Shown: positions 15,838 through 25,012 of the stretch, one piece after another
How positions within the stretch are numbered: the stretch's first letter is position 1
How the letters are laid out: each line of letters starts with the position of its first letter
Assembly: GCA_009782405.1 (NCBI GenBank)
Contig: WRJC01000043.1
Coordinates: 1 to 25,012, forward strand
Origin: Oscillospiraceae bacterium
GTDB taxonomy: Bacteria > Bacillota_A > Clostridia > Oscillospirales > WRJC01
Length of the DNA stretch: 25,012 nt
Reading direction: 5' to 3'
The notes under the pieces: model-generated
What the model was told of the DNA's origin: nothing
The model's database searches: none
What the model saw: the letters and a program-made list of their open reading frames with translations, nothing else
Program-made: the position numbers and the translations under genes

Positions 15838-18800
15838 TTATTCTTCAAATCCAGAATCTCTGACCCGCATTGTTTGGCAATTCTCGGAAATTGTCCGAAT
15901 TATTTGTTGCGTAAACCCGCCAGAGGATTCGGCTTCGACTTCGAGCGATACCTTTACCCGTGCACCATCAACGGAGGTTAGATGTTGGATGATTTCTTCC
16001 ACGAACTTTTGCACATCACGGTTTATCCGCGTGGTATCAAGGTCTGCCGACATATAGAAACGCTTGTTTTTCGGTGATGCTTGCGGTTGCATAGGATTAT
16101 CTTGAATTACTTGGTTGCCACTATTATAATCAAAAGGAGGGGCGTGAACAAAATCACCACCGCTATCATCTGTCTTTTCGGAGAATGGAAAATCGCCGCG
16201 TTTCTGTTCTTTTTCTGCACGATGTTTCGCTTCTTCTTCGTCAATCTGTTTTTTCGCAATCTCGGCTTTAACCAAATAACCCGATTTTTCAACCATGCCT
16301 ATGTGTTGATTGAACTTCAAATCTATATATCGAGAACCGTCATAACCTGATGCAAATGCAAAATACTCAGAAGAATTTACTCCATTTTGGATAACTTCGT
16401 TCAACACGTTTTCATTTGCCAACCTTGGAAGATAACAATATGTGCATATAAAATCCCATAATTTTTTAATTGGGATATTATCTGCGTCGCGCCAAAGGAC
16501 GTTATCAAGCTCCATTCGAAGCAAAGCGGGCGCCCATTGCGTGATGACAGCTTCGTTTTGAAGCATCTTTTTTGACGCTTTCGCAATGATGTTGTCGTTG
16601 CCGCCGCTGATTTTTATTTTATCCCAAACGATTGTTTTCATATCCTCGTTCCTATCAATATACGGAACGAGCAACCAACAATACGCTTCTTTTACCCTTG
16701 CATCGACGGTTTCGTTAGCGCGGCGAAGATTGTTGTCAGTTTCTCGGTTTTGAGCCGCATCGAGGTTTAAGTCTTCGCTATCGTCTTTGATTGATTTCCA
16801 TGCGATAAACAATCGAACCGCTTGCATTAAAGATGACATCATATCTTGGTCGGCAGCTATGAAGGCAAGCATATTTCGGTATATGCGGGGCGTGTTGCCT
16901 CGATTATTGAGTATATCAGTTACTGACGTTATAGCTTTGCTGTTTTTTGCCGTTGTTCTGTATTCGTCTGTGGGGCGCAGTATTACAAGCCGGGTGGATT
17001 GTTCGTCCGGCACATCAAGCGACGAAGCAGGGCAGATATGAATACCCGCGAAAGGCGCTTCTTTCTTTAGCCCGCGCAAGCGCGTTTCAATTTCGTATTC
17101 CACATCTGAAACCGATACTTGCGTTGCACGGTCTTCCACTGTTTTACGGAGCGTCGGGCGCGTATCATACCAAAAACGGTCGCCCGACGGATTGGTGTAG
17201 AGGTATGCAAGCGATGAAGTCAATGTGTTTAGGGCATCATTGAAATTAGCGATGTTTTCACCGGGCTGAATCACGCCAAGCCGAATCCGTGACGCTTCAA
17301 TCCCTCGCACTTGTTGGTCGCGGACAGTAGGCGCAGAACCGAGCATTACCGTCCTTGCCACGCGGCGGGTGGCTAACTTCCCGCCGTAACGGGGGTTTGA
17401 TTGGTCTTTTTGGAACGGTATCGAATTTCTGCCGTCCACTTCACGGTCAACGAGAGCGTTCCACCCTTCGGACAAGTGCCTTGTCAACTCATCACGCACG
17501 TTCGGTACGTCAAGCGGAATTGAACCGGTCATTATCATTAAGCCTGCGTCATTGCCCATCCATAATTCGTGAATGACGGTTGCCATTAAGCGAAGAACAC
17601 CGCGTGTCCTTTGGAAATGCTCCAATGTAGCCCAATCTTCATATAAGCGGTCGAAAACTTCGGGATGGATTGGGTAGCAGGACACCATGCGTTCCTTGTA
17701 TTCGACCTCACGGGCTTCCAACGGGAAATCGTTCTGGTTTTCATTATACATTTGGCTGAACTTCGAACAGACTGCATCGCGCCCATCGGGGTTCTTGCAG
17801 TCGAGGAACAAACGGCGGCGCACGACCTCAAACCCCTCGTTCGCCGCGACGGGCTTCCATATTGATTCCATCCGACCAAAGGTATGCTCGATTGTTTCGA
17901 GGGCTGTTTTTCCTGCGGCGCCGCCGATTTCAATGTCTGATTCGGGGATTGACGCGACGACAAGGCTGTTTTTGCTTGCTCTTGCCGCTTCTGTTATTTC
18001 CTGTATAAACGAAATGAAGTTGTCGAACGATCCTGCGGGAAGACCGTTCACTCCGTATATCTTTTTTGCGTAAGCGACCAATTCATCCATAAGAATAAGG
18101 CAAGGCGCGGCGGTGTCAAAGAGGTTTTTCAAGGCTTCCGAACCGGGCGACACGCCTTTTTTATCTGATTCTTTTACATACTCATACAATTCGGGTTTGC
18201 CCGCCGATTCCGCAAGCTGCGCCGCCATTTCACCCCAAAGCGTGTGTATGGTAGTTCCGGGCATATTGTTTGGACGCTTGCTCTTTGTGGGGTCAAGGGC
18301 TGTACCGACCAATACCGCTACGTTGGCTTTTGGCAACGAAGAAACTTCTGCCCGTTGTAGGATGGGTTTGATATTAGGAATTTTATCTACCGATACCCTA
18401 CCCCGCATCATGTGATAGAGCGCGAGCATACTATGTGTTTTGCCGCCGCCGAACGCCGTTTTTAATTGAATTACTGGTTCACCGTCTTTGTTGGATATGC
18501 GCCGCAGCGACTGCTCCAACAAACCCGTCATGCCTTCGGTGACGAATGTACGGGCAAAAAACTCCACAGGGTCGCGGTATTCCATCGCGCCCTCGCCCCG
18601 CGCCACTTGCGCGAGGTCTGCGGCAAACTCCGCGTTTTTGTACCGTCCCTGCGCCACGTCGGGGTGCGGTTGCATTACTTCGCGCCAACTCGGTAGACCG
18701 CTGATGGGCGTAGTGCCTAAGATACCTAAATTCTTCGATTTTCCTTGGGAGGGCGATGCAGACATTTCAATAACAGTCGTAGAACCGTCAGCCGAACCGT

Positions 18801-19245
18801 AGCGTGATTCGCGCAGCAAGCCACGGATTTCTTCCGCACATTCGGGGTCAATCTGCTCGGACAAACGCGACATGGTATCGAGTGCGCGCCATGTATCATC
18901 GTCCGAAAAATCTTTAGCGCCGATATGAGCCGATTTGTTGCGGAAGCTCGCCAACTCTTTCGCCCATGTTCGGTGGTCGATAGAGAGCTTCTTCTTGAAA
19001 ATGTCTTGCCAATGGACATCGGCAAACAAGAGCAGGCACAAAGCAACATCCAAGGAGTCCGTGATTGTCGCGTAGTCACCTTCCAATGGTAAGTTACGCT
19101 TTTGGTCATCGTACAGCCTGTTGATCACGCCTTCGCGCCACCAAATTTTGCTGCCGAACGCGGGGGATAGTTCTTGAGCTATATATGCCGCAAGAGAATC
19201 CCGTAGAATGGTAAACGCTTTGTCGATTGTCGCTCGGTTATCCAT
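15838..19245 (-). CDS. HEPN (Swt1-type)-DUF499 ATPase, anti-phage-associated family
   Basis: 1135 residues from ATG at 19245, with AGGAGG (19254-19259) eight bases upstream; a TTG at 19251 is rejected. Residues 1-150 form a Swt1-type HEPN domain with the R-x4-H motif RNKSAH (102-107), typical of RNase HEPNs. The DUF499 ATPase follows: Walker A FGGGKTH (265-271) and Walker B LILMDE (383-388). The charged region near 1025-1075 is low-complexity. The C-terminal domain (SADLDTTRINRDVQ...VKVSLEVEAE...IRTISENC) is the usual DUF499 ending, so the gene is full length. DUF499 ATPases occur with DNA methylases and helicases in anti-phage operons and resemble BrxC/PglY. Here no such partner is intact; only a cut-off frame lies upstream. 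A defence role is inferred from family and context. Confidence 0.85.
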   Translation of the reverse strand: MDNRATIDKAFTILRDSLAAYIAQELSPAFGSKIWWREGVINRLYDDQKRNLPLEGDYATITDSLDVALCLLLFADVHWQDIFKKKLSIDHRTWAKELASFRNKSAHIGAKDFSDDDTWRALDTMSRLSEQIDPECAEEIRGLLRESRYGSADGSTTVIEMSASPSQGKSKNLGILGTTPISGLPSWREVMQPHPDVAQGRYKNAEFAADLAQVARGEGAMEYRDPVEFFARTFVTEGMTGLLEQSLRRISNKDGEPVIQLKTAFGGGKTHSMLALYHMMRGRVSVDKIPNIKPILQRAEVSSLPKANVAVLVGTALDPTKSKRPNNMPGTTIHTLWGEMAAQLAESAGKPELYEYVKESDKKGVSPGSEALKNLFDTAAPCLILMDELVAYAKKIYGVNGLPAGSFDNFISFIQEITEAARASKNSLVVASIPESDIEIGGAAGKTALETIEHTFGRMESIWKPVAANEGFEVVRRRLFLDCKNPDGRDAVCSKFSQMYNENQNDFPLEAREVEYKERMVSCYPIHPEVFDRLYEDWATLEHFQRTRGVLRLMATVIHELWMGNDAGLMIMTGSIPLDVPNVRDELTRHLSEGWNALVDREVDGRNSIPFQKDQSNPRYGGKLATRRVARTVMLGSAPTVRDQQVRGIEASRIRLGVIQPGENIANFNDALNTLTSSLAYLYTNPSGDRFWYDTRPTLRKTVEDRATQVSVSDVEYEIETRLRGLKKEAPFAGIHICPASSLDVPDEQSTRLVILRPTDEYRTTAKNSKAITSVTDILNNRGNTPRIYRNMLAFIAADQDMMSSLMQAVRLFIAWKSIKDDSEDLNLDAAQNRETDNNLRRANETVDARVKEAYCWLLVPYIDRNEDMKTIVWDKIKISGGNDNIIAKASKKMLQNEAVITQWAPALLRMELDNVLWRDADNIPIKKLWDFICTYCYLPRLANENVLNEVIQNGVNSSEYFAFASGYDGSRYIDLKFNQHIGMVEKSGYLVKAEIAKKQIDEEEAKHRAEKEQKRGDFPFSEKTDDSGGDFVHAPPFDYNSGNQVIQDNPMQPQASPKNKRFYMSADLDTTRINRDVQKFVEEIIQHLTSVDGARVKVSLEVEAESSGGFTQQIIRTISENCQTMRVRDSGFEE

Positions 19246-19266
19246 TATCAATGCCTCCTGATTTGT

Positions 19267-19410
19267 TTATCTTACGATGAGACCTCTGGCTAACGCAGAA
19301 TCTTGGTTTATTACATATACCGTCGGTTTCCATATTTTTTTAAAATAATGCGGTAACTCGCTTTCAAGTTTATTGCGTATCGGAATGCACCATTTTGACT
19401 TGTGGTTTTT
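19267..19410 (-). pseudogene. C-terminal remnant of the gene upstream of the HEPN-DUF499 gene
   Basis: On the minus strand a frame without any ATG runs to TAA at 19267-19269, only 21 bp before the DUF499 start and just ahead of its ribosome binding site, the spacing of an operon. The last ~45 codons look coding (KSKWCIPIRNKLESELPHYF, WKPTVYVINQDSALARGL). The frame stays open to about 19543 but becomes cysteine- and hydrophobic-rich and overlaps the tnpW leader. I infer that the true coding part ends near 19400-19420, where the mobile element begins. The family is not recognised; a methylase or helicase partner would be expected from related operons. Confidence 0.5.
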
Positions 19411-19575
19411 CACTACTAATAAAAAGACGAATGTGTTATTATGTAAGGGACGGCAAATATGCCGGAAAATAAAAACACAGGCAGAAAGGGTAATTGCGGC
19501 AATAATGGGCGGTTTGCGAACGGAACAGTCAGCAAAGGCAATTCAAAAAATATATTATATAAAGGGGGAGATTTC

Positions 19576-21589
<2,014 letters not shown>

Positions 21590-21608
21590 AACTTAATACG
21601 CAGTCAAA

Positions 21609-21642
21609 CCGTCCGATTGCTTTTAGTTTTCGGGCGGTTTTT
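21609..21642 (+). terminator. Intrinsic terminator after the serine recombinase
   Basis: CCGTCCGA (21609-21616) pairs with TCGGGCGG (21630-21637), one G-U pair and a 13-base loop, followed by five T. It separates the recombinase from the mobilization genes. Confidence 0.8.
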
Positions 21643-21681
21643 CTATATACAAATTTCAAAATCTGAAAGGAGAACACCACT

Positions 21682-22002
21682 ATGGCAACAGCACAAAAAT
21701 TAGCGGAGCAAATCGAAGCCGCAGAAAAAGAAATCAGAGAGAAAGAAAATAGTCTGAAAGAATTAAGGCAAAAGCACAAGGAACAGGATAGCAAAGAGCG
21801 TTCACTCCGCCGCCGTGACCGTGGGGAGATACTCGAAAATCTGATAGAGGCATCGGAAACGCTGACAGACGGGCAGATAAAAACATTCCTCGAAAAAACA
21901 ATCAAGACCGATTTTGCCCTTAAAATCCTAACCGAAATCAAGGAGCAAAACGGCGGAGCTACGGGCGTAAAGTCCGAAACGGCGAATAAACCGGAGGACT
22001 AA
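21682..22002 (+). CDS. DUF3847-like mobilization-associated protein
   Basis: 106 residues with AAAGGAG upstream. The first half is a strongly charged coiled coil (AEQIEAAEKEIREKENSLKE), then an RRRDRGEILENLIEAS segment that corresponds to the RLI-RGAILE core of DUF3847 proteins. Those small proteins usually precede MobA/MobL relaxase genes in clostridial elements and are thought to act as relaxosome accessory factors. Here it is followed by the oriT-like region and the relaxase start codon, the expected order. Family call is by eye, moderately sure. Confidence 0.65.
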   Translation: MATAQKLAEQIEAAEKEIREKENSLKELRQKHKEQDSKERSLRRRDRGEILENLIEASETLTDGQIKTFLEKTIKTDFALKILTEIKEQNGGATGVKSETANKPED

Positions 22003-22008
22003 TCAAAT

Positions 22009-22051
22009 CCCTTGCGTAAGCAAGGGCGCACTTATACACCGCAAGCGGTGT
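22009..22051 (-). other. oriT: Putative oriT with IncQ-type nic core
   Basis: Read on the minus strand, a perfect 7-bp hairpin ACACCGC-TT-GCGGTGT (22051-22036) is followed after one base by TAAGTGCGCCCT (22034-22023). That is the same order and the same core as the oriT of the IncQ plasmid RSF1010/R1162, whose MobA relaxase cuts TAAGTGCG/CCCT; the matching cut would fall between 22027 and 22026. A second palindrome, CCCTTGC-gtaa-GCAAGGG (22009-22026), abuts it. It lies between the DUF3847 gene and the start of a MobA/MobL-like relaxase gene. Confidence 0.75.
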
Positions 22052-22094
22052 GTGCGGTCTTGCAGACGGCGTTTTGCCCCTATCGGTGCAAAAT

Positions 22095-22113
22095 CGGGGA
22101 ACACATTTCCCCG
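22095..22113. repeat. Perfect 7-bp hairpin in the mobilization region
   Basis: CGGGGAA (22095-22101), five-base loop, TTCCCCG (22107-22113). It has no T tract, so it is more likely part of the oriT structure than a terminator. Confidence 0.6.
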
Positions 22114-22126
22114 AACCCCATTATTG

Positions 22127-22174
22127 ACGGCAAGCCTGTATTCGCTTGACAGCCGAATACATCTTGCCGTTTTT
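22127..22174 (+). terminator. Nested hairpin with T tract before the relaxase gene
   Basis: ACGGCAAG (22127-22134) pairs with CTTGCCGT (22163-22170), and inside it GTATTCG (22138-22144) with CGAATAC (22154-22160); five T follow. It could terminate or attenuate transcription just before the relaxase start at 22204. Confidence 0.65.
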
Positions 22175-22203
22175 CACCCGCAGAGAAGAAAGGAGAACCT
22201 TAA

Positions 22204-22221
22204 ATGGCTATATATCATTTA
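22204..22221 (+). pseudogene. MobA/MobL-type relaxase gene, only the first six codons left
   Basis: After AAAGGAG (about 22189-22195), ATG at 22204 reads MAIYHL, the usual beginning of MobA/MobL relaxases (MAIYH...). The next bases are the TTAA site and inverted repeat of an insertion sequence, after which the frame reads nonsense and stops. The remainder of the relaxase is not found on the other side of the IS. Six residues are little evidence alone; the oriT and DUF3847 context carries the call. Confidence 0.6.
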
Positions 22222-22400
22222 AGGCAACCTCTAAAAACCATGAATAGGGTCACCGTTTTTGTAAATTAAGGATTTTTTTACAACTTATCCGGTGAAATGT
22301 TGTTTTTGGTTGATTTTCCTTGCTTTTATGACGAATTGTACATGCGATTGCCCTCGCTTTTTGTGTGTTTTTATGTAAATGGGCACACTTGCCCCTTGGG

Positions 22401-23441
22401 TTACGTTAAAATTGGTTTTGCCCTCGTCAAAAATACCGACCGTCTGATGTTGTACGCCAAATTCATGCCGCAGATTTCGCGCTCGGCCCTTGCCATGCCT
22501 ATCGTCCTGATGGTTATTCCGCCCATGAATCGCGTCATGTAGCCGAATACGTGCTCCACTCTTGCGCGGACTTTGGATTTCTCCCTGTTCGATTCTTTCT
22601 GTTCTTCGCTCAATGGCGCGTTCTTGTACCCTTTCTCGCATATATGCAGGATTATGTCCGGGTATCTTCCCTTGATTCGCGCTACATGATCCTCGCTTGC
22701 ATAACCAGAATCCAACCAAGCCTCTGTATCGTTTATATCAATCAAACCCTCAAACTCATTTATGTCGTGGACGTTTGCGCTCGTCACCGCAAAATCTATG
22801 ATTATTTTGCTCTTATTGTCTACTTTCACATGGTCTTTGTATCCGTAATGCAATTCGTTGCCTTTCTTCGTCCACCTTGCGTCCGTGTCTTTTTGCTCAA
22901 GTTTGTTCACGTTCTCTGGCGTTCGCCACTCTTCCGGTATTTCGCCCCTCTTGATTTTAGCGTTTTCCTCTCGGCTATTTCTCTGTTTCGGCGCATCGAC
23001 AAACGTCGCGTCTATCAAACTGCCCTCGCGTTTTACCAGACCAAGACTTACCAGCTTTTCGTTGAATAGTTCAAATAGTTCCATCATGCCTTCTTTTCCA
23101 AGCTGCTCCTTGAACAACCAGATTGTCTTTTCGTCCGGCGCTTTTTCGCCTATTTCTAATCCCAGAAACCTTTGAAACGTCAGTCGGTCGTTTATCATAT
23201 ATTCCGTGTTTTCGTCGCTCAGATTGTTCCAGTCTTGCAGCAGCGTTGTTTTGAACATCAATATTTCCTCCCACGGCGGTCGTCCACCTTTGGAGTAATC
23301 TGCTTTTCTTGTCCGTTCTCGTATTGGCGCACGGAATATTTCCCAATCTATTGCTTCATTTATCTTCTCAAGCGAATCTCCCATTTTGCTCAACCGCGCC
23401 AATTGCTGCTCCGCTCCGAATATTTTTATTTGCTTCCCCAT
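22401..23441 (-). CDS. IS5-family transposase
   Basis: 346 residues from ATG at 23441 (MGKQIKIF), with GGAG six bases upstream. An in-frame ATG at 23471 lies at the predicted transcription start and so lacks a ribosome binding site. The N-terminal helical domain (KGGRPPWEEILMFK, LTFQRFLGLE) is the IS5 DUF772-like part. The DDE catalytic residues are visible as SLIDATFVDAP (first Asp), AWLDSGYAS (second Asp) and RARVEHVFGYM (Glu). The frame is intact and of normal length, so the element may be active. Confidence 0.9.
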   Translation of the reverse strand: MGKQIKIFGAEQQLARLSKMGDSLEKINEAIDWEIFRAPIRERTRKADYSKGGRPPWEEILMFKTTLLQDWNNLSDENTEYMINDRLTFQRFLGLEIGEKAPDEKTIWLFKEQLGKEGMMELFELFNEKLVSLGLVKREGSLIDATFVDAPKQRNSREENAKIKRGEIPEEWRTPENVNKLEQKDTDARWTKKGNELHYGYKDHVKVDNKSKIIIDFAVTSANVHDINEFEGLIDINDTEAWLDSGYASEDHVARIKGRYPDIILHICEKGYKNAPLSEEQKESNREKSKVRARVEHVFGYMTRFMGGITIRTIGMARAEREICGMNLAYNIRRSVFLTRAKPILT

Positions 23442-23467
23442 TTCCCGCTCCGCCGTTCTTTCGGTTT

Positions 23468-25012
23468 TCATGTCTTTATTCTATCACTTTTCCGCGCTCT
23501 TGTCAACTGGTTTTTAGACCTTGCCTTAATTTTATCCGGGAAAATATCCGCCCATTTTTGCCATTTTGCATCTTCGGCTCCTTTGCCTTGTGTTGAAGAC
23601 ATAATTATTTTAACCGCTTGTTGGAGTTCATCTACATATGTCGCCCGATTTTTTAATCCATATGAAAAGGATTTGACAAGATCATCAAGGAACGCATTCA
23701 TAGGTTTGTTATCATTTGAAATATTGATTAAATTGCTTTTGCAACGATCACATAATAGTACACCAAGGCAAAAATGAGGATCCCATAGTATGGGATCATA
23801 TCTTTTAGCCTGGAAAGTATCTAAAATGTGTTTGTTATTTATTACAGTTTCCTGTGTGTTTTTAGTCTTAAGGTCTATATAAAACCTAAGCATATTCGCG
23901 GATTCTTGGGTATATTTATTAGATGTGGCTTTTGTAGGTATGACTTGCGCATCGACACCAACACGGTAAAATTCGAAACCGTCATATCTGGGTGCTACCT
24001 TTGTTACGATATCATTGGGATTAATAATGAGATGTATATTATCATCCAAGCTTTTTCCATATGGAGAAACACGGCGTATATCGCTTTGTATTGCGCCCAT
24101 TGGCGGCTCAAAGCAGTATACATAAAAATCATCTTGCGCAAAATTCACGCCGCTTATGGATAAATCTTTGTTTAGCCTTGCGGCAAGCAGATCTATCGTT
24201 GCGGCCCCTCGGCTATAACCGACAAACCAAAGCTTCACTTTTGGCTCAAATTTGCCTTTATGTGTATTTATGTAATTCTCAAGAAAATCATAAATAATAT
24301 TGCTCGCTGTTTTAAATCCGGTGTGCTGCCCGCTTTTTCCCATGTCAAAGTTGCCAGCCCACTCGGCCTCATAACCGCCGCCGCGCGATGCCACCGTTAT
24401 AATAGTGCATTTTTCACCGTTAATGGTCGTGTTTTTATATGCGCCGATAGCCCCCATTGAATCCATTTCAGGCTTATGCTCGAAATAATAATTTACTTCA
24501 ATGGAGCTTTTTTCAAATCCAATATCTTCCAAAAGCTTTTTGGCATTTTTGCTTTTGTTTTTGTACCAACTGTCGTTTGCACCTTGCCCATCTTCATTGC
24601 TCCCCCAAGCGGAGAGTTCGAAACAAAGAGACATTGTTGATAAACTTGGGTTGTAGTCATTTGCTTTTTTTGAAAAATAGTCGTCAGAATAATAGCAGGT
24701 CGCCGTATAGTCATAATTTTCGCCAGTCGGTGCGGCGTATTTAAATTCGTAAGGGGTTACTTTGTCCGAACTAATATCTTCCCCAATTTCACCAAAAACA
24801 AATTCAAGTTCATTGGGGTCTGTAACCTCATAATAACCTGCGTTTTGCAAATCATTCATGAATCTGTGGGCGAATGGCAGTTCATATGCCCGAAGATCGT
24901 GGAAAAAGCCAAGGGTATATATGTAATAACCTTTTTCTTTTAGCGTGGTTGCCGTATTGTAAACGGCATTGGCATATCTGTAACTACTGTAATCGTTGTT
25001 GTCATATGGTCC
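23468..25012 (-). CDS. vWA-like/alpha-beta hydrolase (lipase-type) protein, 5' end outside window, 3' end supplied by the IS
   Basis: The frame is open to the right edge, so the internal ATG at 24859 is not the start. The first visible part (YIYTLGFFHDL, then FMNDLQNAGYYEVTDP) resembles the end of a von Willebrand factor A domain. Further on, WFVGYSRGAAT is a GxSxG nucleophile elbow of a lipase-type alpha/beta hydrolase, with candidate Asp in NPNDIVT and a late His in WDPHF. No other domain is recognised; likely a secreted or surface enzyme. The last ~19 codons after PDKI are encoded in the IS (ARSKNQLTRARKSDRIKT). With the IS and one TTAA removed, the frame would end as PDKIK followed by TGA. 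Confidence 0.7.
   Translation of the reverse strand, partial: GPYDNNDYSSYRYANAVYNTATTLKEKGYYIYTLGFFHDLRAYELPFAHRFMNDLQNAGYYEVTDPNELEFVFGEIGEDISSDKVTPYEFKYAAPTGENYDYTATCYYSDDYFSKKANDYNPSLSTMSLCFELSAWGSNEDGQGANDSWYKNKSKNAKKLLEDIGFEKSSIEVNYYFEHKPEMDSMGAIGAYKNTTINGEKCTIITVASRGGGYEAEWAGNFDMGKSGQHTGFKTASNIIYDFLENYINTHKGKFEPKVKLWFVGYSRGAATIDLLAARLNKDLSISGVNFAQDDFYVYCFEPPMGAIQSDIRRVSPYGKSLDDNIHLIINPNDIVTKVAPRYDGFEFYRVGVDAQVIPTKATSNKYTQESANMLRFYIDLKTKNTQETVINNKHILDTFQAKRYDPILWDPHFCLGVLLCDRCKSNLINISNDNKPMNAFLDDLVKSFSYGLKNRATYVDELQQAVKIIMSSTQGKGAEDAKWQKWADIFPDKIKARSKNQLTRARKSDRIKT
23478..23506 (-). promoter_or_regulatory. Transposase promoter inside the IS end
   Basis: Minus strand TTGACA (23501-23506), 17-bp spacer, TAGAAT (23478-23483), immediately inside the right inverted repeat. 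Transcription should start near 23471. Confidence 0.8.

Larger units (their letters stand above)
22223..23525 (-). mobile_element. IS5-family insertion sequence, complete (1303 bp)
   Basis: Terminal inverted repeats of 17 bp (22223-22239 and 23509-23525) match at 15 positions; the two differences are adjacent (CC versus GG). TTAA lies on both sides (22219-22222 and 23526-23529), fitting the 4-bp YTAR target duplication of IS5-group elements. It holds one transposase gene on the minus strand with its own promoter inside the right end, and a ~160-bp non-coding left part (22240-22400) where I see nothing else. Confidence 0.88.

Noticed and set aside
22285..22719. 144-codon minus-strand frame overlapping the transposase end
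   Set aside because: It is out of frame with the DDE transposase and carries no recognisable second IS protein.

Overview
The window looks like a low-to-mid GC member of the Firmicutes, most likely a clostridial gut- or sediment-type genome. The signs are textbook sigma-A promoters (TTGACA-17-TATAAT) before most transcription units, purine-rich AGGAGG-type ribosome binding sites, Gram-positive lipoprotein-style solute-binding proteins, a methyltransferase-type UroD protein, tandem ABC-F proteins, and a Tn4451/TnpX-type mobile element. I cannot name the species.

Region 1 (1-9990) is mostly chromosomal-looking metabolism and resistance. It holds the end of an extracellular solute-binding protein coupled to a phosphodiester-glycosidase-like lipoprotein, an ABC exporter, a divergent UroD/MtaA-type protein, and two ABC-F proteins behind a leader-peptide/terminator arrangement. 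An AAA/DUF4143 ATPase follows, then a small membrane protein coupled to an ORF that is broken at a run of eight T.

Region 2 (about 10000-14911) is read on the minus strand. It has an SPFH/zinc-ribbon protein (YdjI-like) followed by a zinc-ribbon membrane protein (YdjG-like). A separate iron-sulfur flavoprotein plus solute-binding lipoprotein operon lies upstream of them.

Region 3 (about 14990-25012) is an accessory island. It contains an AbrB-type antitoxin/RelE-ParE-type toxin operon with an inverted repeat over its promoter, then a 1135-residue HEPN-DUF499 ATPase of the kind found in anti-phage operons. Immediately upstream of that ATPase is only the tail of another coding frame, apparently cut off by a mobile element. 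The element carries tnpW, a large serine recombinase, a DUF3847 gene, an IncQ-like oriT and the first six codons of a MobA/MobL-like relaxase. An IS5-family insertion sequence with 17-bp inverted repeats and TTAA on both sides then separates the relaxase start from the 3' end of a vWA/lipase-like gene that runs off the right edge.

The most interesting points are the HEPN-DUF499 gene with its amputated partner, the IncQ-type nic site in a clostridial serine-recombinase element, the leader/attenuator before the two ABC-F genes, and the IS sitting exactly between two interrupted or re-joined genes. No CRISPR array, rRNA or tRNA was seen.
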